A DNA stretch of 33,883 nucleotides. Origin: Armatimonadota bacterium. GTDB lineage: Bacteria; Armatimonadota; UBA5829; JAUSEB01. The stretch spans positions 1 to 33,883 of the forward strand of contig JAUSGG010000073.1 of the NCBI GenBank assembly GCA_030649165.1. The letters run 5' to 3'. Below, piece by piece: positions 1 to 7,180 of the stretch. Position 1 is the first letter of the stretch, and each line of letters begins with the position of its first letter. A program made the translations under genes and the position numbers. A model generated the notes under the pieces. The model was not told the DNA's origin. It saw only the letters and a program-made list of their open reading frames with translations, and did not search any database.

Positions 1-104
1 TCGATACGCCGCCGGAGCGGCTACTCGGGAACGCGGAGGTATACTTTTCCGGCACGAAAACAACAAGTCCGTGTCCCCGAGTAGGTCCTCTGGGACCGTA
101 TCGA
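1..104. other. Perfect four-way-junction structured element
   Basis: The first 104 bases fold into nested and branched stems with almost no unpaired bases at the junction. Bases 1-8 pair with 97-104. A 5-bp hairpin spans 8-21 with loop CGGA. Bases 21-29 pair with 76-84 (CTACTCGGG/CCCGAGTAG), closing an arm that holds a further hairpin (51-56 with 70-75). A second 5-bp hairpin spans 84-97 with loop TCTG. The stems abut each other, as in a four-way junction. I do not recognise the family. It could be a structured RNA, an element end or an extruding DNA cruciform. The left boundary may lie outside the window. Confidence 0.5.
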
Positions 105-144
105 GGGGCTGTACAACGCGGTATTCGTGAATAATGCGGGCTAT

Positions 145-231
145 CCGTTGTTTCGGGATTTGAGGGTTGGGCGGCATACGCATGCTATAGCGGACAACTT
201 CCGGTCCCAACCCGGAAATCCCGAAACGGGG
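145..231. repeat. 87-bp palindromic dispersed repeat, copy 1
   Basis: An imperfect inverted repeat with arms of about 25 bp (TTTCGGGATTT..GGGTTGGG against CCCAACCC..AAATCCCGAAA) and a central segment of about 35 bp. A near-identical copy lies at 22708-22796 and a fragment of the left arm at 22602-22626. The 11-mer TCGTGAATAAT flanks this copy at 125-135 and 293-303. Between the repeat and the right 11-mer is a degenerate GAATGACG-type segment also seen after the second copy. The 61-codon open frame over this region comes from the repeat and is not called as a gene. Nothing else is visible between 304 and 372. Confidence 0.8.
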
Positions 232-372
232 CGCTTCCTTAGCAGCGAAGCGAAGAATGACGTGTCTGCGCACTGCCATCAATACAGGCACATCGTGAAT
301 AATCCAGGTTAGAACCTTAGGACCCTGAAACCCTATGACCCTGGTAATAATACCAGTTTTTGCCCGACCCTA

Positions 373-401
373 TTGACATTGCAATCCAGTCGTTCTATAC
401 T
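373..401 (+). promoter_or_regulatory. Sigma70-type promoter of PEP-CTERM gene
   Basis: TTGACA at 373-378 and TATACT at 396-401 are separated by 17 bp, close to the sigma70 consensus. Transcription is expected to start near 408, giving a leader of about 120 nt before the ATG at 529. Confidence 0.75.
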
Positions 402-408
402 GACGATA

Positions 409-481
409 CCTGATGAACTCAGGATAGAAGCGCGGCGATTACTTAAGCCGGCGCATACATCGGCGATTCCCTTAAAGCCGA
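409..481 (+). promoter_or_regulatory. 5' leader with twin look-alike hairpins
   Basis: Three hairpins follow the predicted start. The first pairs CCTGA with TCAGG (409-423). The second spans 430-454, with GCGC/GCGC and GGC/GCC stems and loop GATTACTTAA. The third spans 460-481, with TCGGC/GCCGA and loop GATTCCCTTAAA. The second and third share stem-loop sequence (CGGCGATT..CTTAA..GCCG), so they look like a tandem duplication or two copies of one binding module. I cannot match it to a known riboswitch. Confidence 0.45.
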
Positions 482-528
482 GATAACAAAACCTCAGTAT
501 TACCTCACAGAAGGGAGGGAGAAAAAGG

Positions 529-1314
529 ATGAAGTATCTTGTGTTTCTAATGGTATTGGCGCTTACGTTGTGCCTTACCACCTCAGCGATGGCATTGTAC
601 GTCGAGAATTACGAGATGGACAATGACATGACCACAGCAGCAGGAACCGCGAACGGAAACGTTATGTCTCTGAACGGCGCCGTCGCTTCTGGCTGGTCAT
701 ATGCCGGAGGTATCGGGCAGTTCAACGATGACAACGCCCTGAACGGTGGCGTTAACGTTGGCCTGTCCCTCACAGGCGCAGCCGGGTTGGCGGTTGTTGG
801 CGCCGGTGGGTACACTGTTGATATGAGGCTACAGTGGGTCGCGGGCTGCGCCGGAGGCGCTAGCGCGAAGACATTTGGCTTCAGCGGAAACAATGGTAAT
901 GGCCGTGGACTTCGCATCAACGAGAGCGACGTAGCCTACATTTCCAGTGGCGTTGTAACTTCCGGTGGTCTCGACTTGACCGGTGGCCAGTGGCAGTCCA
1001 TTCGGATCATTGTCCAGGCTGACGGCAGCCAGGACATCTATAGATCTGATAATAGCTGGATCATGGGCATCGTCGCTCCTGGTGCGACCGGTCTTCCCGG
1101 CGCCTCAGGTGGCGCTCCGATCATTGCATTGGGAAACTACGCCGGTGGCAGCACTACCCTGACAACAATTAACGTCGACTATGTGCGCATAGCCCAGGGC
1201 ACTGATCTGTATGCCGACCACAACCCAGTAATACCTGAGCCCGGCAGCATGCTGGCTCTTGCGTCCGGTCTGATCGGAATGGCCGGATTCGCGATTCGCA
1301 GGCGACGCGCGTAA
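529..1314 (+). CDS. PEP-CTERM sorted exported protein
   Basis: A 261-residue exported protein. Residues 1-22 are a classic signal peptide ending in TSAMA. The last ~28 residues are a PEP-CTERM sorting tag: IPEPGS, a hydrophobic helix (MLALASGLIGMAGFAI) and a basic RRRRA tail. Such tags are recognised by an exosortase, which removes the tail during export to the surface or matrix; no exosortase gene is in this window. The middle ~200 residues are Gly/Ala/Thr-rich with alternating hydrophobic strands, consistent with a beta-sandwich, but I recognise no named domain. The ATG at 529 follows a strong GGGAGGGA site. It is monocistronic: its own promoter lies at 373-401 and a terminator follows at 1347. 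Its role is unknown; a structural or matrix protein is likely. Confidence 0.85.
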   Translation: MKYLVFLMVLALTLCLTTSAMALYVENYEMDNDMTTAAGTANGNVMSLNGAVASGWSYAGGIGQFNDDNALNGGVNVGLSLTGAAGLAVVGAGGYTVDMRLQWVAGCAGGASAKTFGFSGNNGNGRGLRINESDVAYISSGVVTSGGLDLTGGQWQSIRIIVQADGSQDIYRSDNSWIMGIVAPGATGLPGASGGAPIIALGNYAGGSTTLTTINVDYVRIAQGTDLYADHNPVIPEPGSMLALASGLIGMAGFAIRRRRA

Positions 1315-1346
1315 TCGCTCTTCTTAACTTCAAACCGTTACAATAC

Positions 1347-1384
1347 AGACCAGCCCGATTCTCCATCGGGCTGGTCTTTCTTTG
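1347..1384 (+). terminator. Rho-independent terminator
   Basis: A perfect 13-bp stem (AGACCAGCCCGAT/ATCGGGCTGGTCT) with loop TCTCC is followed by TTCTTT. It lies 32 bases after the PEP-CTERM stop codon. Confidence 0.9.
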
Positions 1385-1475
1385 TACGGAAGGAGTCGGA
1401 AGAGTCGATGGGTTGTTGTGCGGAACGGGTTGTTGTGGCAGAATAGGGACAGTCGTTGCTTAAAGGAGTTGCACA

Positions 1476-3206
1476 TTGGGCGTGTGGGGTAAATGGCGCG
1501 GGGAAATAGTCGTATGTCTGCTGCTTCTATTTACAACGTTGTTTATATATTGGCAGACGGTGGATTTCGATTTCATCCGGCTCGATGACAGGGACTTCGT
1601 GCTAGACAATCTTTATGTTTCTGACGGATTGAGTCATCGCGGGCTCAACTACGCGTTCACCGCGCCTCGCCAGGGGAACTACATCCCTCTCGTTTGGGTT
1701 TCGTATATGATCGACGCCGAGCTGCATGGGGTCGATCCGGGCGCATTTCATCTGACCAACGTCCTGCTGCACGCCACCGCCGCTCTGCTTCTGTTTCTGA
1801 CTCTCCGGTTGATGACGGGTTCGGTGTGGCGGAGTGGGGCCGTCGCCGCCCTGTTTGCCATCCATCCGGCGCACGTCGAGTCTGTCGCATGGGTAGCGGA
1901 ACGCAAGGACACGCTCAGCGCCGTGTTCTGGATGCTTTGTATGCTTGCTTATGCAGCCTATGTCAGGCGTCCGGACGCCAGGAAGTATAACCTCCTGGCG
2001 ATCGTGTTCATTCTGGGCCTGATGGCGAAGTCCATGCTGGTAACACTGCCCTTCGTGTTATTGCTCTTGGACTACTGGCCACTGCGCCGTCTTGCGCCCG
2101 GGAATGGGTCCCGGTTCGCAAAGGCGTCTCTCCCCCGCCTCCTACGCGAAAAGATCCCCCTCTTCATTATTGCCGCGGCATTCTGCATCGTGACGTTGTG
2201 GGCGCAGCGCGCCGGCGGCGCCGTCAGCTCGCTTGCGGAGATTCCACTAGGTATTCGCCTGTCGAACGCTGTGGTATCCTGCGTTGCGTATCTCGGCAAG
2301 CTGGTTTGGCCGGCCCATCTGGCGGTCATATACCCCCACCCAGGCAGCAGCCTTCCCGTATGGCAGGCGGCGGCATCAGGCTGCCTCATCGTCGCTTTCT
2401 CCTGGCTGGCCATCAGAGCGAGGAGAACGCGGCCCTATCTGCCAGTGGGGTGGCTCTGGTATCTGATAACGCTCGTGCCCGTGATCGGGATCGTGCAAGT
2501 GGGCTACCAGGCGATGGCCGACCGTTATACCTACATCCCTTCCATCGGCTTGTTCGTGGCGGTCGTGTGGGGACTCGGCGCCGTAGTTTCCTCTGCACGA
2601 GCCAAGATGGAAGGAAAGCATCTAACCCTGATACCGCCAACGTCCGCGATTTCAGTGGCGGTCTTGATCTTGTGCGCATTGACAATCCAGGCTCGGTTTC
2701 AGACAAGTCGCTGGGTGGACACATTGACCCTGCTTACTCACGCGACAGCAGCGACCAGGGATAACACCGAGGCGCATATGATGCTCGGACACGAACTGGC
2801 CTGGATCGGACGGACGGATGAGGCTCTGGTACAGTACAAAAAGGTTCTGCGGATCGATCCGGGCGACTTTAAGGCCCACCTGGGTATCGGCATGGTTCAT
2901 TCGAAGGAGGACCGGCACGACGCGGCCATGAAAAGCTACCTGAATGCTCTGCGGATTCGGCCGAACCTGCCGGTGGCCCACGCGAACATGGCGGTGGGGT
3001 TTATTCAGCAGGGCAGAGTCAGAGAGGCGATTCGCGAGTACAAGAGCGCGGTCGAACTTGACCCCGCGGACCCCGCCATTCGCGAGTCCCTCGCTCGGGC
3101 TTATCTTCTCGTGGAGGATGTCGCGGGAGCCAAACGAGAAGCGCGCGAGTGTCGGAGGTTGGGGGGGACGCTGCCCCCTGAACTGTCGAATTTGCTTTCC
3201 CGATAG
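1476..3206 (+). CDS. TMTC-like multipass membrane protein with C-terminal TPRs (putative GT-C glycosyltransferase)
   Basis: A 576-residue protein. It starts at a TTG, 6 bases after AAAGGAGTT. An N-terminal membrane helix (about 10-28) leads to a first outer loop with an acidic LDDRD motif at 36-40. About nine further hydrophobic helices follow to ~residue 405. Landmarks are HPAHVESVAWVAERKD at 130-145, MAKSMLVTLPFVLLLLDYWPL near 182-203 and a central EKIPLF...AQRAGGAVSSL segment. Residues ~428-570 form three to four TPR units (A..Y..L...P pattern). This layout matches a common bacterial family related to eukaryotic TMTC/PMT-type GT-C enzymes, which move sugars from lipid carriers to proteins outside the cytoplasm. 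Activity here is inferred from the fold and the acidic loop. It lies just downstream of a PEP-CTERM gene but beyond that gene's terminator, so separate transcription is likely. Upstream is an imperfect tandem GGGTTGTTGTG repeat. Confidence 0.75.
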   Translation: MGVWGKWRGEIVVCLLLLFTTLFIYWQTVDFDFIRLDDRDFVLDNLYVSDGLSHRGLNYAFTAPRQGNYIPLVWVSYMIDAELHGVDPGAFHLTNVLLHATAALLLFLTLRLMTGSVWRSGAVAALFAIHPAHVESVAWVAERKDTLSAVFWMLCMLAYAAYVRRPDARKYNLLAIVFILGLMAKSMLVTLPFVLLLLDYWPLRRLAPGNGSRFAKASLPRLLREKIPLFIIAAAFCIVTLWAQRAGGAVSSLAEIPLGIRLSNAVVSCVAYLGKLVWPAHLAVIYPHPGSSLPVWQAAASGCLIVAFSWLAIRARRTRPYLPVGWLWYLITLVPVIGIVQVGYQAMADRYTYIPSIGLFVAVVWGLGAVVSSARAKMEGKHLTLIPPTSAISVAVLILCALTIQARFQTSRWVDTLTLLTHATAATRDNTEAHMMLGHELAWIGRTDEALVQYKKVLRIDPGDFKAHLGIGMVHSKEDRHDAAMKSYLNALRIRPNLPVAHANMAVGFIQQGRVREAIREYKSAVELDPADPAIRESLARAYLLVEDVAGAKREARECRRLGGTLPPELSNLLSR

Positions 3207-3275
3207 CCGGACCGATGACTTTCCACGGGCGCGGAGTGGAAGGAGTCGGATGGGTCGGATCAGCCAGACGGAACC

Positions 3276-3303
3276 CCCAACCACCAACCATCAACCATGA
3301 ACC
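3276..3303 (+). repeat. Heptamer tandem repeat (ACCAACC type)
   Basis: Four 7-base units (CCCAACC, ACCAACC, ATCAACC, ATGAACC) lie in the spacer after the TPR protein. A short nonamer-like run precedes them (AAGGAGTCG, GATGGGTCG near 3240-3258). Confidence 0.6.
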
Positions 3304-3316
3304 GAGGCAAAAAAAT

Positions 3317-3449
3317 ACCCGCCGGCTTAGCGCCGTCGGGCGTCCGGGAAAACCCCGAACCTTACAAGCATATCTCAGGAAGGAGAAAAGGAGATAACGC
3401 TGGGTTTGCCGCAAGCGGCATCTCCAGGACCTTCGCTCTCCAGTGAAGG
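3317..3449 (+). other. Spacer with several hairpins
   Basis: No gene is visible between 3207 and 3837. This part holds a GC-rich hairpin at about 3318-3341. An extended hairpin follows at 3390-3425, with GGAGAT pairing ATCTCC and GCCGC pairing GCGGC inside it. A third hairpin lies at about 3430-3449 (CCTTC/GAAGG). Two purine-rich ribosome-site-like runs precede the second hairpin, but no convincing reading frame follows. Around 3505-3545 a run of AACGCAGATAAACGCAGAT-type units resembles dispersed repeats common in environmental bacteria. Confidence 0.35.
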
Positions 3450-3643
3450 CCATTACGTATTATCGGAACGTCGCGCCCATATCTTCAGCGCTGGGGTTCA
3501 GAGAAGAACGCAGATAAACGCAGATATCCGCCGATGAACGCGGATGGGAGGATTGGGGAGAAGGAGACCTGCGGTCGGTGTGTGTGCGGGGTCGGGAGAC
3601 CCGTGCACAGCGGGGGTGTGGAAACGCCGTTCACCGCCCGCTC

Positions 3644-3792
3644 TTCACTGCTCACTGTTCACCGCTCACCGCTTACTGTTTACTGTTCACTGCCGTTGTG
3701 CGCGATCTTGCGGAGCTGCCCGCGACCGTCCCCCGCTTCACTGCTCACTGCTCACTGTTCACCGCTCACTGTTTACTGTTTACTGTTCACTC
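3644..3792 (+). repeat. Two heptamer arrays, YTYACYG
   Basis: Seven contiguous 7-base units occupy 3644-3692 and eight more 3737-3792. They are variants of TTCACTG/CTCACTG/TTTACTG with T-C changes at fixed positions. A 44-base unrelated spacer divides them. The second array runs to about 10 bases upstream of a TATAAA at 3803-3808 that may serve the next gene; a TTTACT in the last units sits 18 bp upstream of it and could act as a -35 box. Related units recur at 4892-4919. The arrays are open in several frames, which explains the Ser/Leu/Thr-rich spurious ORFs here. Confidence 0.85.
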
Positions 3793-3837
3793 GCACTTGT
3801 GCTATAAAGGGAGGGGTTGTATTACAAGGAGTCGGAC

Positions 3838-4674
3838 ATGCAGATAGGTTTTCTAACAACGCCGTTTCGCGGGGAAACGCTTGAGCGCGTGGTCGAGTTC
3901 GCGGCGAGGGAGGGCTTCCTGGCCATTGAGATAGACTCAGGGCCGGGGAAGGACCACCTCGATCCCGCGGCGCTGACGGATAAGCGGGCGCAGGAGATAA
4001 AGGGCCTGCTGGCGAAGAGCGGAGTCGCGATTTCGAGCCTCGCCCACTACACGAACGTCACCGACGCCGATCCCGCGAAGCGGGAGGAAGCGTCGGCAAA
4101 TCTCATAGCAGTGATAGACGCGGCGGCGAAGCTGGGAGTGTCCATCGTCTGCGCAATGGCGGGTATGCCGGTCCCTGGGAAAACCAAGATTCACACCATA
4201 GAGCAAGATGTTGCGGCCGTTTACCCTCCCATCCTGGAGTATGCAAGCAGGAAAGGCGTCAAGATCGCTCTTGAAAACTGGTACGCCACGAACATCCAGA
4301 ACCTGGCGCACTGGAGGCGGCTGTTCGACGTGCTGCCGCACGAGAACATCGGGCTCAACTTTGACCCTTCACATTTGCTCTGGCAGGGTATAGATTACAT
4401 AGAGGCAGCCGATCAGTTCGCCGGCCGGATCTTTCACACACATGCGAAGGATACGGAGGTTAAGGAGCACGTTCTGAGATTGGTTGGAAACCAGGAGCGC
4501 GGATGGTGGAGGTATGTAATCCCCGGCTTCGGACGCGTGAGGTGGGGGGAGTTCATAGCGACCCTGAAAGCCATCGGATATGATGGAGTCCTGTCCATAG
4601 AACACGAAGATAAGGCGTTCGGGCGAGAAGAGGGATTTGTAGCCGGCAAGAAATTTTTGAGTTTGTACGTTTAG
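3838..4674 (+). CDS. Sugar phosphate isomerase/epimerase (xylose isomerase-like TIM barrel)
   Basis: A 278-residue protein of the AP endonuclease 2/xylose isomerase-like TIM-barrel superfamily, cytosolic and metal dependent. It begins MQIGFLTTPF. The expected metal and substrate residues fall at the ends of the later strands: Glu in VKIALENW, Asp and His in LNFDPSHL, His in FHTHAKD and Glu in LSIEHED. The ATG at 3838 has AAGGAG 6 bases upstream; an in-frame ATG seven codons earlier lacks a site and is less likely. The family interconverts ketoses or inositol-like sugars, but sequence alone does not give the substrate. The xylulokinase and transaldolase genes downstream suggest sugar catabolism feeding the pentose phosphate pathway. 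Confidence 0.85.
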   Translation: MQIGFLTTPFRGETLERVVEFAAREGFLAIEIDSGPGKDHLDPAALTDKRAQEIKGLLAKSGVAISSLAHYTNVTDADPAKREEASANLIAVIDAAAKLGVSIVCAMAGMPVPGKTKIHTIEQDVAAVYPPILEYASRKGVKIALENWYATNIQNLAHWRRLFDVLPHENIGLNFDPSHLLWQGIDYIEAADQFAGRIFHTHAKDTEVKEHVLRLVGNQERGWWRYVIPGFGRVRWGEFIATLKAIGYDGVLSIEHEDKAFGREEGFVAGKKFLSLYV

Positions 4675-4723
4675 TTCAAAGCAGAGGGTTGGTTAACTAT
4701 GGCAGCTTTCACCCTCACCCCAA

Positions 4724-4868
4724 CCCTCTCCCTCAAGGGAGAGGGGGGATGGGCACACAGTTGACCGTTCACTGAGTTGAGGGTTGAGAATTGGGAGAAC
4801 GGACTAACCTCCCCCTAACCCCCTCCTAAGAGGAGGGGGGCGCTGTTCCCTCCCCATTCAGGGGAGGG
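4724..4868. repeat. Cluster of three CT/GA-rich palindromes
   Basis: Three hairpins lie between the epimerase and HEPN genes: CCCTCTCCCT/AGGGAGAGGG at 4724-4745, CCCCTCCT/AGGAGGGG at 4819-4838, and CCCTCCCC/GGGGAGGG at 4848-4868. Each is flanked by CCCAACCCC or GTTGGGGTGGGG-type sequence. The same design recurs at 5385-5403 and 7863-7885. Such CCCTCTCCC palindromes are dispersed in many environmental genomes. The first may also act as a terminator for the epimerase gene. Confidence 0.75.
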
Positions 4869-4891
4869 TTGGGGTGGGGTCGATCCGGCGG

Positions 4892-4919
4892 TTCACTGTT
4901 CACTGATCGCTGTTCACTG
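4892..4919 (+). repeat. Heptamer array (TTCACTG)
   Basis: Four 7-base units (TTCACTG, TTCACTG, ATCGCTG, TTCACTG) end two bases before the GGAAAGG site of the HEPN gene. Confidence 0.7.
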
Positions 4920-4936
4920 TTGGAAAGGTAACGTAG

Positions 4937-5341
4937 TTGGAACGAGAGCAAGAGGGATGGCTAGGGCTACGGAGGGTGGCGGAAGCCTGCTGGGCGCAGG
5001 CAAGGGCTGATTACGCCGCCGCGGTCACTTTGCTGGACGCGGGTGTATACTATGCCAGCGTCTTCTTCAGCCAGCAGGCGGCGGAAAAGGCGCTGAAAGC
5101 CGCGTCCATAGACAAGCTGCAGAAGCTGCCCAAAAGCCACAACCTCATACAGATGGCAAATGCGCTCGGCGCGCCGCTTGAGGTAATGAACGCCGCCGCG
5201 GAGCTGAACCCGGAGTTTCTGGCCACGCGCAACCCCGAGAACAGCGAGGGAGTCCCTGCTCAGAATTACGACAGGCGCTCCGCCCGCCTTCACCTCAGGT
5301 GCGCGCAGACGATTGTAGACTGGATAAAGGCGATACGGTAA
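4937..5341 (+). CDS. HEPN domain protein
   Basis: A 134-residue all-helical protein with the HEPN pattern: A..DY..A..LL..G.YY.SVFFSQQAAEKALKA at about 24-56, then KSHNL and a C-terminal helix ending in IVDWIKAIR. HEPN proteins are often toxins (RNases) or RNA/nucleotide-binding partners of MNT nucleotidyltransferases. An R-x4-H stretch (RSARLH) is present in the last helix, as in RNase HEPNs, but this may be chance. No MNT partner is next to it; the neighbours are sugar genes, so it is either an orphan or a regulatory subunit. It starts at TTG 4937, 8 bases after GGAAAGG. No stable toxin-antitoxin pairing can be claimed. Confidence 0.75.
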   Translation: MEREQEGWLGLRRVAEACWAQARADYAAAVTLLDAGVYYASVFFSQQAAEKALKAASIDKLQKLPKSHNLIQMANALGAPLEVMNAAAELNPEFLATRNPENSEGVPAQNYDRRSARLHLRCAQTIVDWIKAIR

Positions 5342-5344
5342 GGC

Positions 5345-5445
5345 GGAAAGAGTGGAAAGAGTGGAAAGTTGACCTCCCCCCAACCCCCTCCTAAAAGGAG
5401 GGGGAGCCGTTTCCGATAACTAACAACCAACAGCTAACAACCAGG
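5345..5445 (+). repeat. Nonamer repeat, palindrome and heptamer array before xylB
   Basis: Three kinds of repeat are packed into the 111-bp spacer. GGAAAGAGT units with 9-base period occupy 5345-5371. A CCCCTCCT/AGGAGGGG hairpin spans 5385-5403. Four heptamers (AACTAAC, AACCAAC, AGCTAAC, AACCAGG) span 5418-5445. The last heptamer runs into the AGGAGG ribosome site of xylulokinase. Confidence 0.7.
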
Positions 5446-5452
5446 AGGTTCG

Positions 5453-6991
5453 ATGAGTCATTTACTGGGTATTGACGTAGGCACGAGCGGGACAAAGGCT
5501 CTGCTGATTTCGACTGACGGAGACATGATCTCCTCCTCGACCCGAGTTTATCCCCTCTACACTCCCTATCCCCTTTGGGCCGAACAGGACCCGGAAGATT
5601 GGTGGCAGGCGACTATCGGCGCGATTCGCGACGTGCTGGCCGAGTCGGGTGTAGGCCCAAAGAGCATCCGGGGAATGGGCCTGAGCGGGCAGATGCACGG
5701 AGCGGTTTTCCTGGACGAGAACAACCAGGTGCTGCGGCCGAGCATTTTGTGGTGCGACCAGCGCACCGCCGCGGAGTGCGACTGGATAACGGGCACAGTC
5801 GGAGCTGAAAGGGTCGTGGAGCTTACCTGCAACCCCGTTCTGACGGGATTCACCGCGGGCAAGATCATCTGGGTCAAGAACCACGAGCCAGATATCTTCG
5901 CCCGCACGCGCAAAATTCTCCTGCCGAAGGACTACATCCGTTTCAGGCTTACGGGCGAGTTCGCGACTGAGGTCTCGGACGCATCGGGGACGGCGTTGTT
6001 CAACGTTCGCGACCGCAAATGGGCCGACGAGGTCTTGGATGTCACTGGAATCCCCCGCGACTGGATGCCTCGCTGCTATGAGTCGCCGGAGATCAGCGGC
6101 AGAATTTCCAATGAGGCCGCCGGCCTGACCGGACTGAGGGCGGGCATGCCGGTGGTCGGTGGAGGCGGCGATCAGGCAGCCGGGGCGGTCGGAAACGGCG
6201 TGGTGGAATCGGGGATTATCTCCTCCACCGTCGGCACGTCAGGGGTGGTATTCGCGTTCGCCGACGAGCCTGTCATCGACCCGCAACTCCGCGTGCACAC
6301 GTTCTGCCACGCCGTGCCTGACAAGTGGCACGTGATGGGAGTTATGCTCTCGGCGGGCGGTTCGCTCAGATGGTATCGCGACACATTCGCGGAATGTGAA
6401 ACCGCCGTGAGCAACTCGATAGGCGGCGAGGTCTACGACATCCTGTCGGAGCAGGCGGACAGCGTGGAGGCGGGCTGCGAAGGGCTGATTTTCCTACCAT
6501 ATCTTACCGGCGAGCGGACACCGTATCCCGATCCAAACGCGCGCGGCGCTTTCTTCGGTATAACCCTTCGCCACAGCAAGGCGCATTTCGTGAGATCGGT
6601 CATGGAGGGGGTCGCTTACGGGCTCCGCGACTCTTTCAGCATCCTCGACGAGATGAATGTGCCGATCCATCAGGTGCGGGCATCCGGCGGCGGAGCGCGC
6701 AGCGCGGTTTGGCGGCAAATCCAGGCGGACGTTTCGGCGCGCGAGCACGTCACGATCAACGTGGACGAAGGGCCGGCCTTCGGCGTCGCGCTCCTGGCGG
6801 GGGTCGGAACGGATTACTATGGCAGCGTGGAAGAGGCCTGCCGCGCGACGATAAAGGTCGTCCTCTCCACTGCTCCCGACGATACCAACCACGCCCTGTA
6901 CAGCAAGTACTATGAGGTTTACCGGAATCTATACCAATCATTAAAGAGGGATTTCGCCGCGGTATCGGAAGTGGTGAGGTTTGCAGGGTAA
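5453..6991 (+). CDS. xylB: Xylulokinase (FGGY kinase)
   Basis: This enzyme phosphorylates D-xylulose to xylulose 5-phosphate with ATP, the entry step to the pentose phosphate pathway. At 512 residues it is the usual FGGY length. The N-terminal phosphate motif DVGTSGTK is at 8-15, GLSGQMHG at 76-83 (the xylulose-specific MH), WCDQR near 100-104, GGGGDQAAGAVG near 227-238 (the Asp is the expected catalytic base), and the C-terminal adenosine motif ASGGGARS near 406-413. The ATG at 5453 follows a full AGGAGG. The downstream transaldolase and upstream isomerase support a xylose/xylulose catabolic cluster, though no clear xylose isomerase (xylA) is in the window. Confidence 0.93.
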   Translation: MSHLLGIDVGTSGTKALLISTDGDMISSSTRVYPLYTPYPLWAEQDPEDWWQATIGAIRDVLAESGVGPKSIRGMGLSGQMHGAVFLDENNQVLRPSILWCDQRTAAECDWITGTVGAERVVELTCNPVLTGFTAGKIIWVKNHEPDIFARTRKILLPKDYIRFRLTGEFATEVSDASGTALFNVRDRKWADEVLDVTGIPRDWMPRCYESPEISGRISNEAAGLTGLRAGMPVVGGGGDQAAGAVGNGVVESGIISSTVGTSGVVFAFADEPVIDPQLRVHTFCHAVPDKWHVMGVMLSAGGSLRWYRDTFAECETAVSNSIGGEVYDILSEQADSVEAGCEGLIFLPYLTGERTPYPDPNARGAFFGITLRHSKAHFVRSVMEGVAYGLRDSFSILDEMNVPIHQVRASGGGARSAVWRQIQADVSAREHVTINVDEGPAFGVALLAGVGTDYYGSVEEACRATIKVVLSTAPDDTNHALYSKYYEVYRNLYQSLKRDFAAVSEVVRFAG

Positions 6992-7064
6992 TAGGGTCGC
7001 AGGTTTTCCGATCCTTCGGTAGCAGAGTGGCAGCGACGCTGCCGAAGGACGCGCAAGTACGACG

Positions 7065-7180
7065 CCTATCCCTCCAGGTATCCTACCTGGAGGGTCAACT
7101 CGGAGACAGCGGTGAAATATCCTATCCCTCCAGGCGCGCTACCTGGAGGATCAGTTCGGAGGACAGTAGTGAAATTCTTT
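7065..7180 (+). repeat. Tandem duplication covering a hairpin, ribosome site and start codon
   Basis: Two ~56-bp direct units begin at 7065 and 7121 (CCTATCCCTCCAGG...). Each holds a hairpin (CCCTCCAGGTA/TACCTGGAGGG in unit 1; CCTCCAGG/CCTGGAGG in unit 2), then TCGGAG(G)ACAG and GTGAAAT. Thus the ribosome site and GTG start of the next gene are present twice, 57 bases (19 codons) apart and in frame. Confidence 0.75.

Noticed and set aside
1-104. tRNA or tmRNA interpretation of the four-way fold
   Set aside because: Stem lengths, loop sequences (CGGA, TCTG) and absence of T-loop and anticodon features do not fit.
127-312. 61-codon open frame at the left end
   Set aside because: It is made of the palindromic repeat and has no ribosome site.
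3644-3792. Possible CRISPR-like array
   Set aside because: The period is 7 bases with no spacers; it is a simple heptamer repeat.
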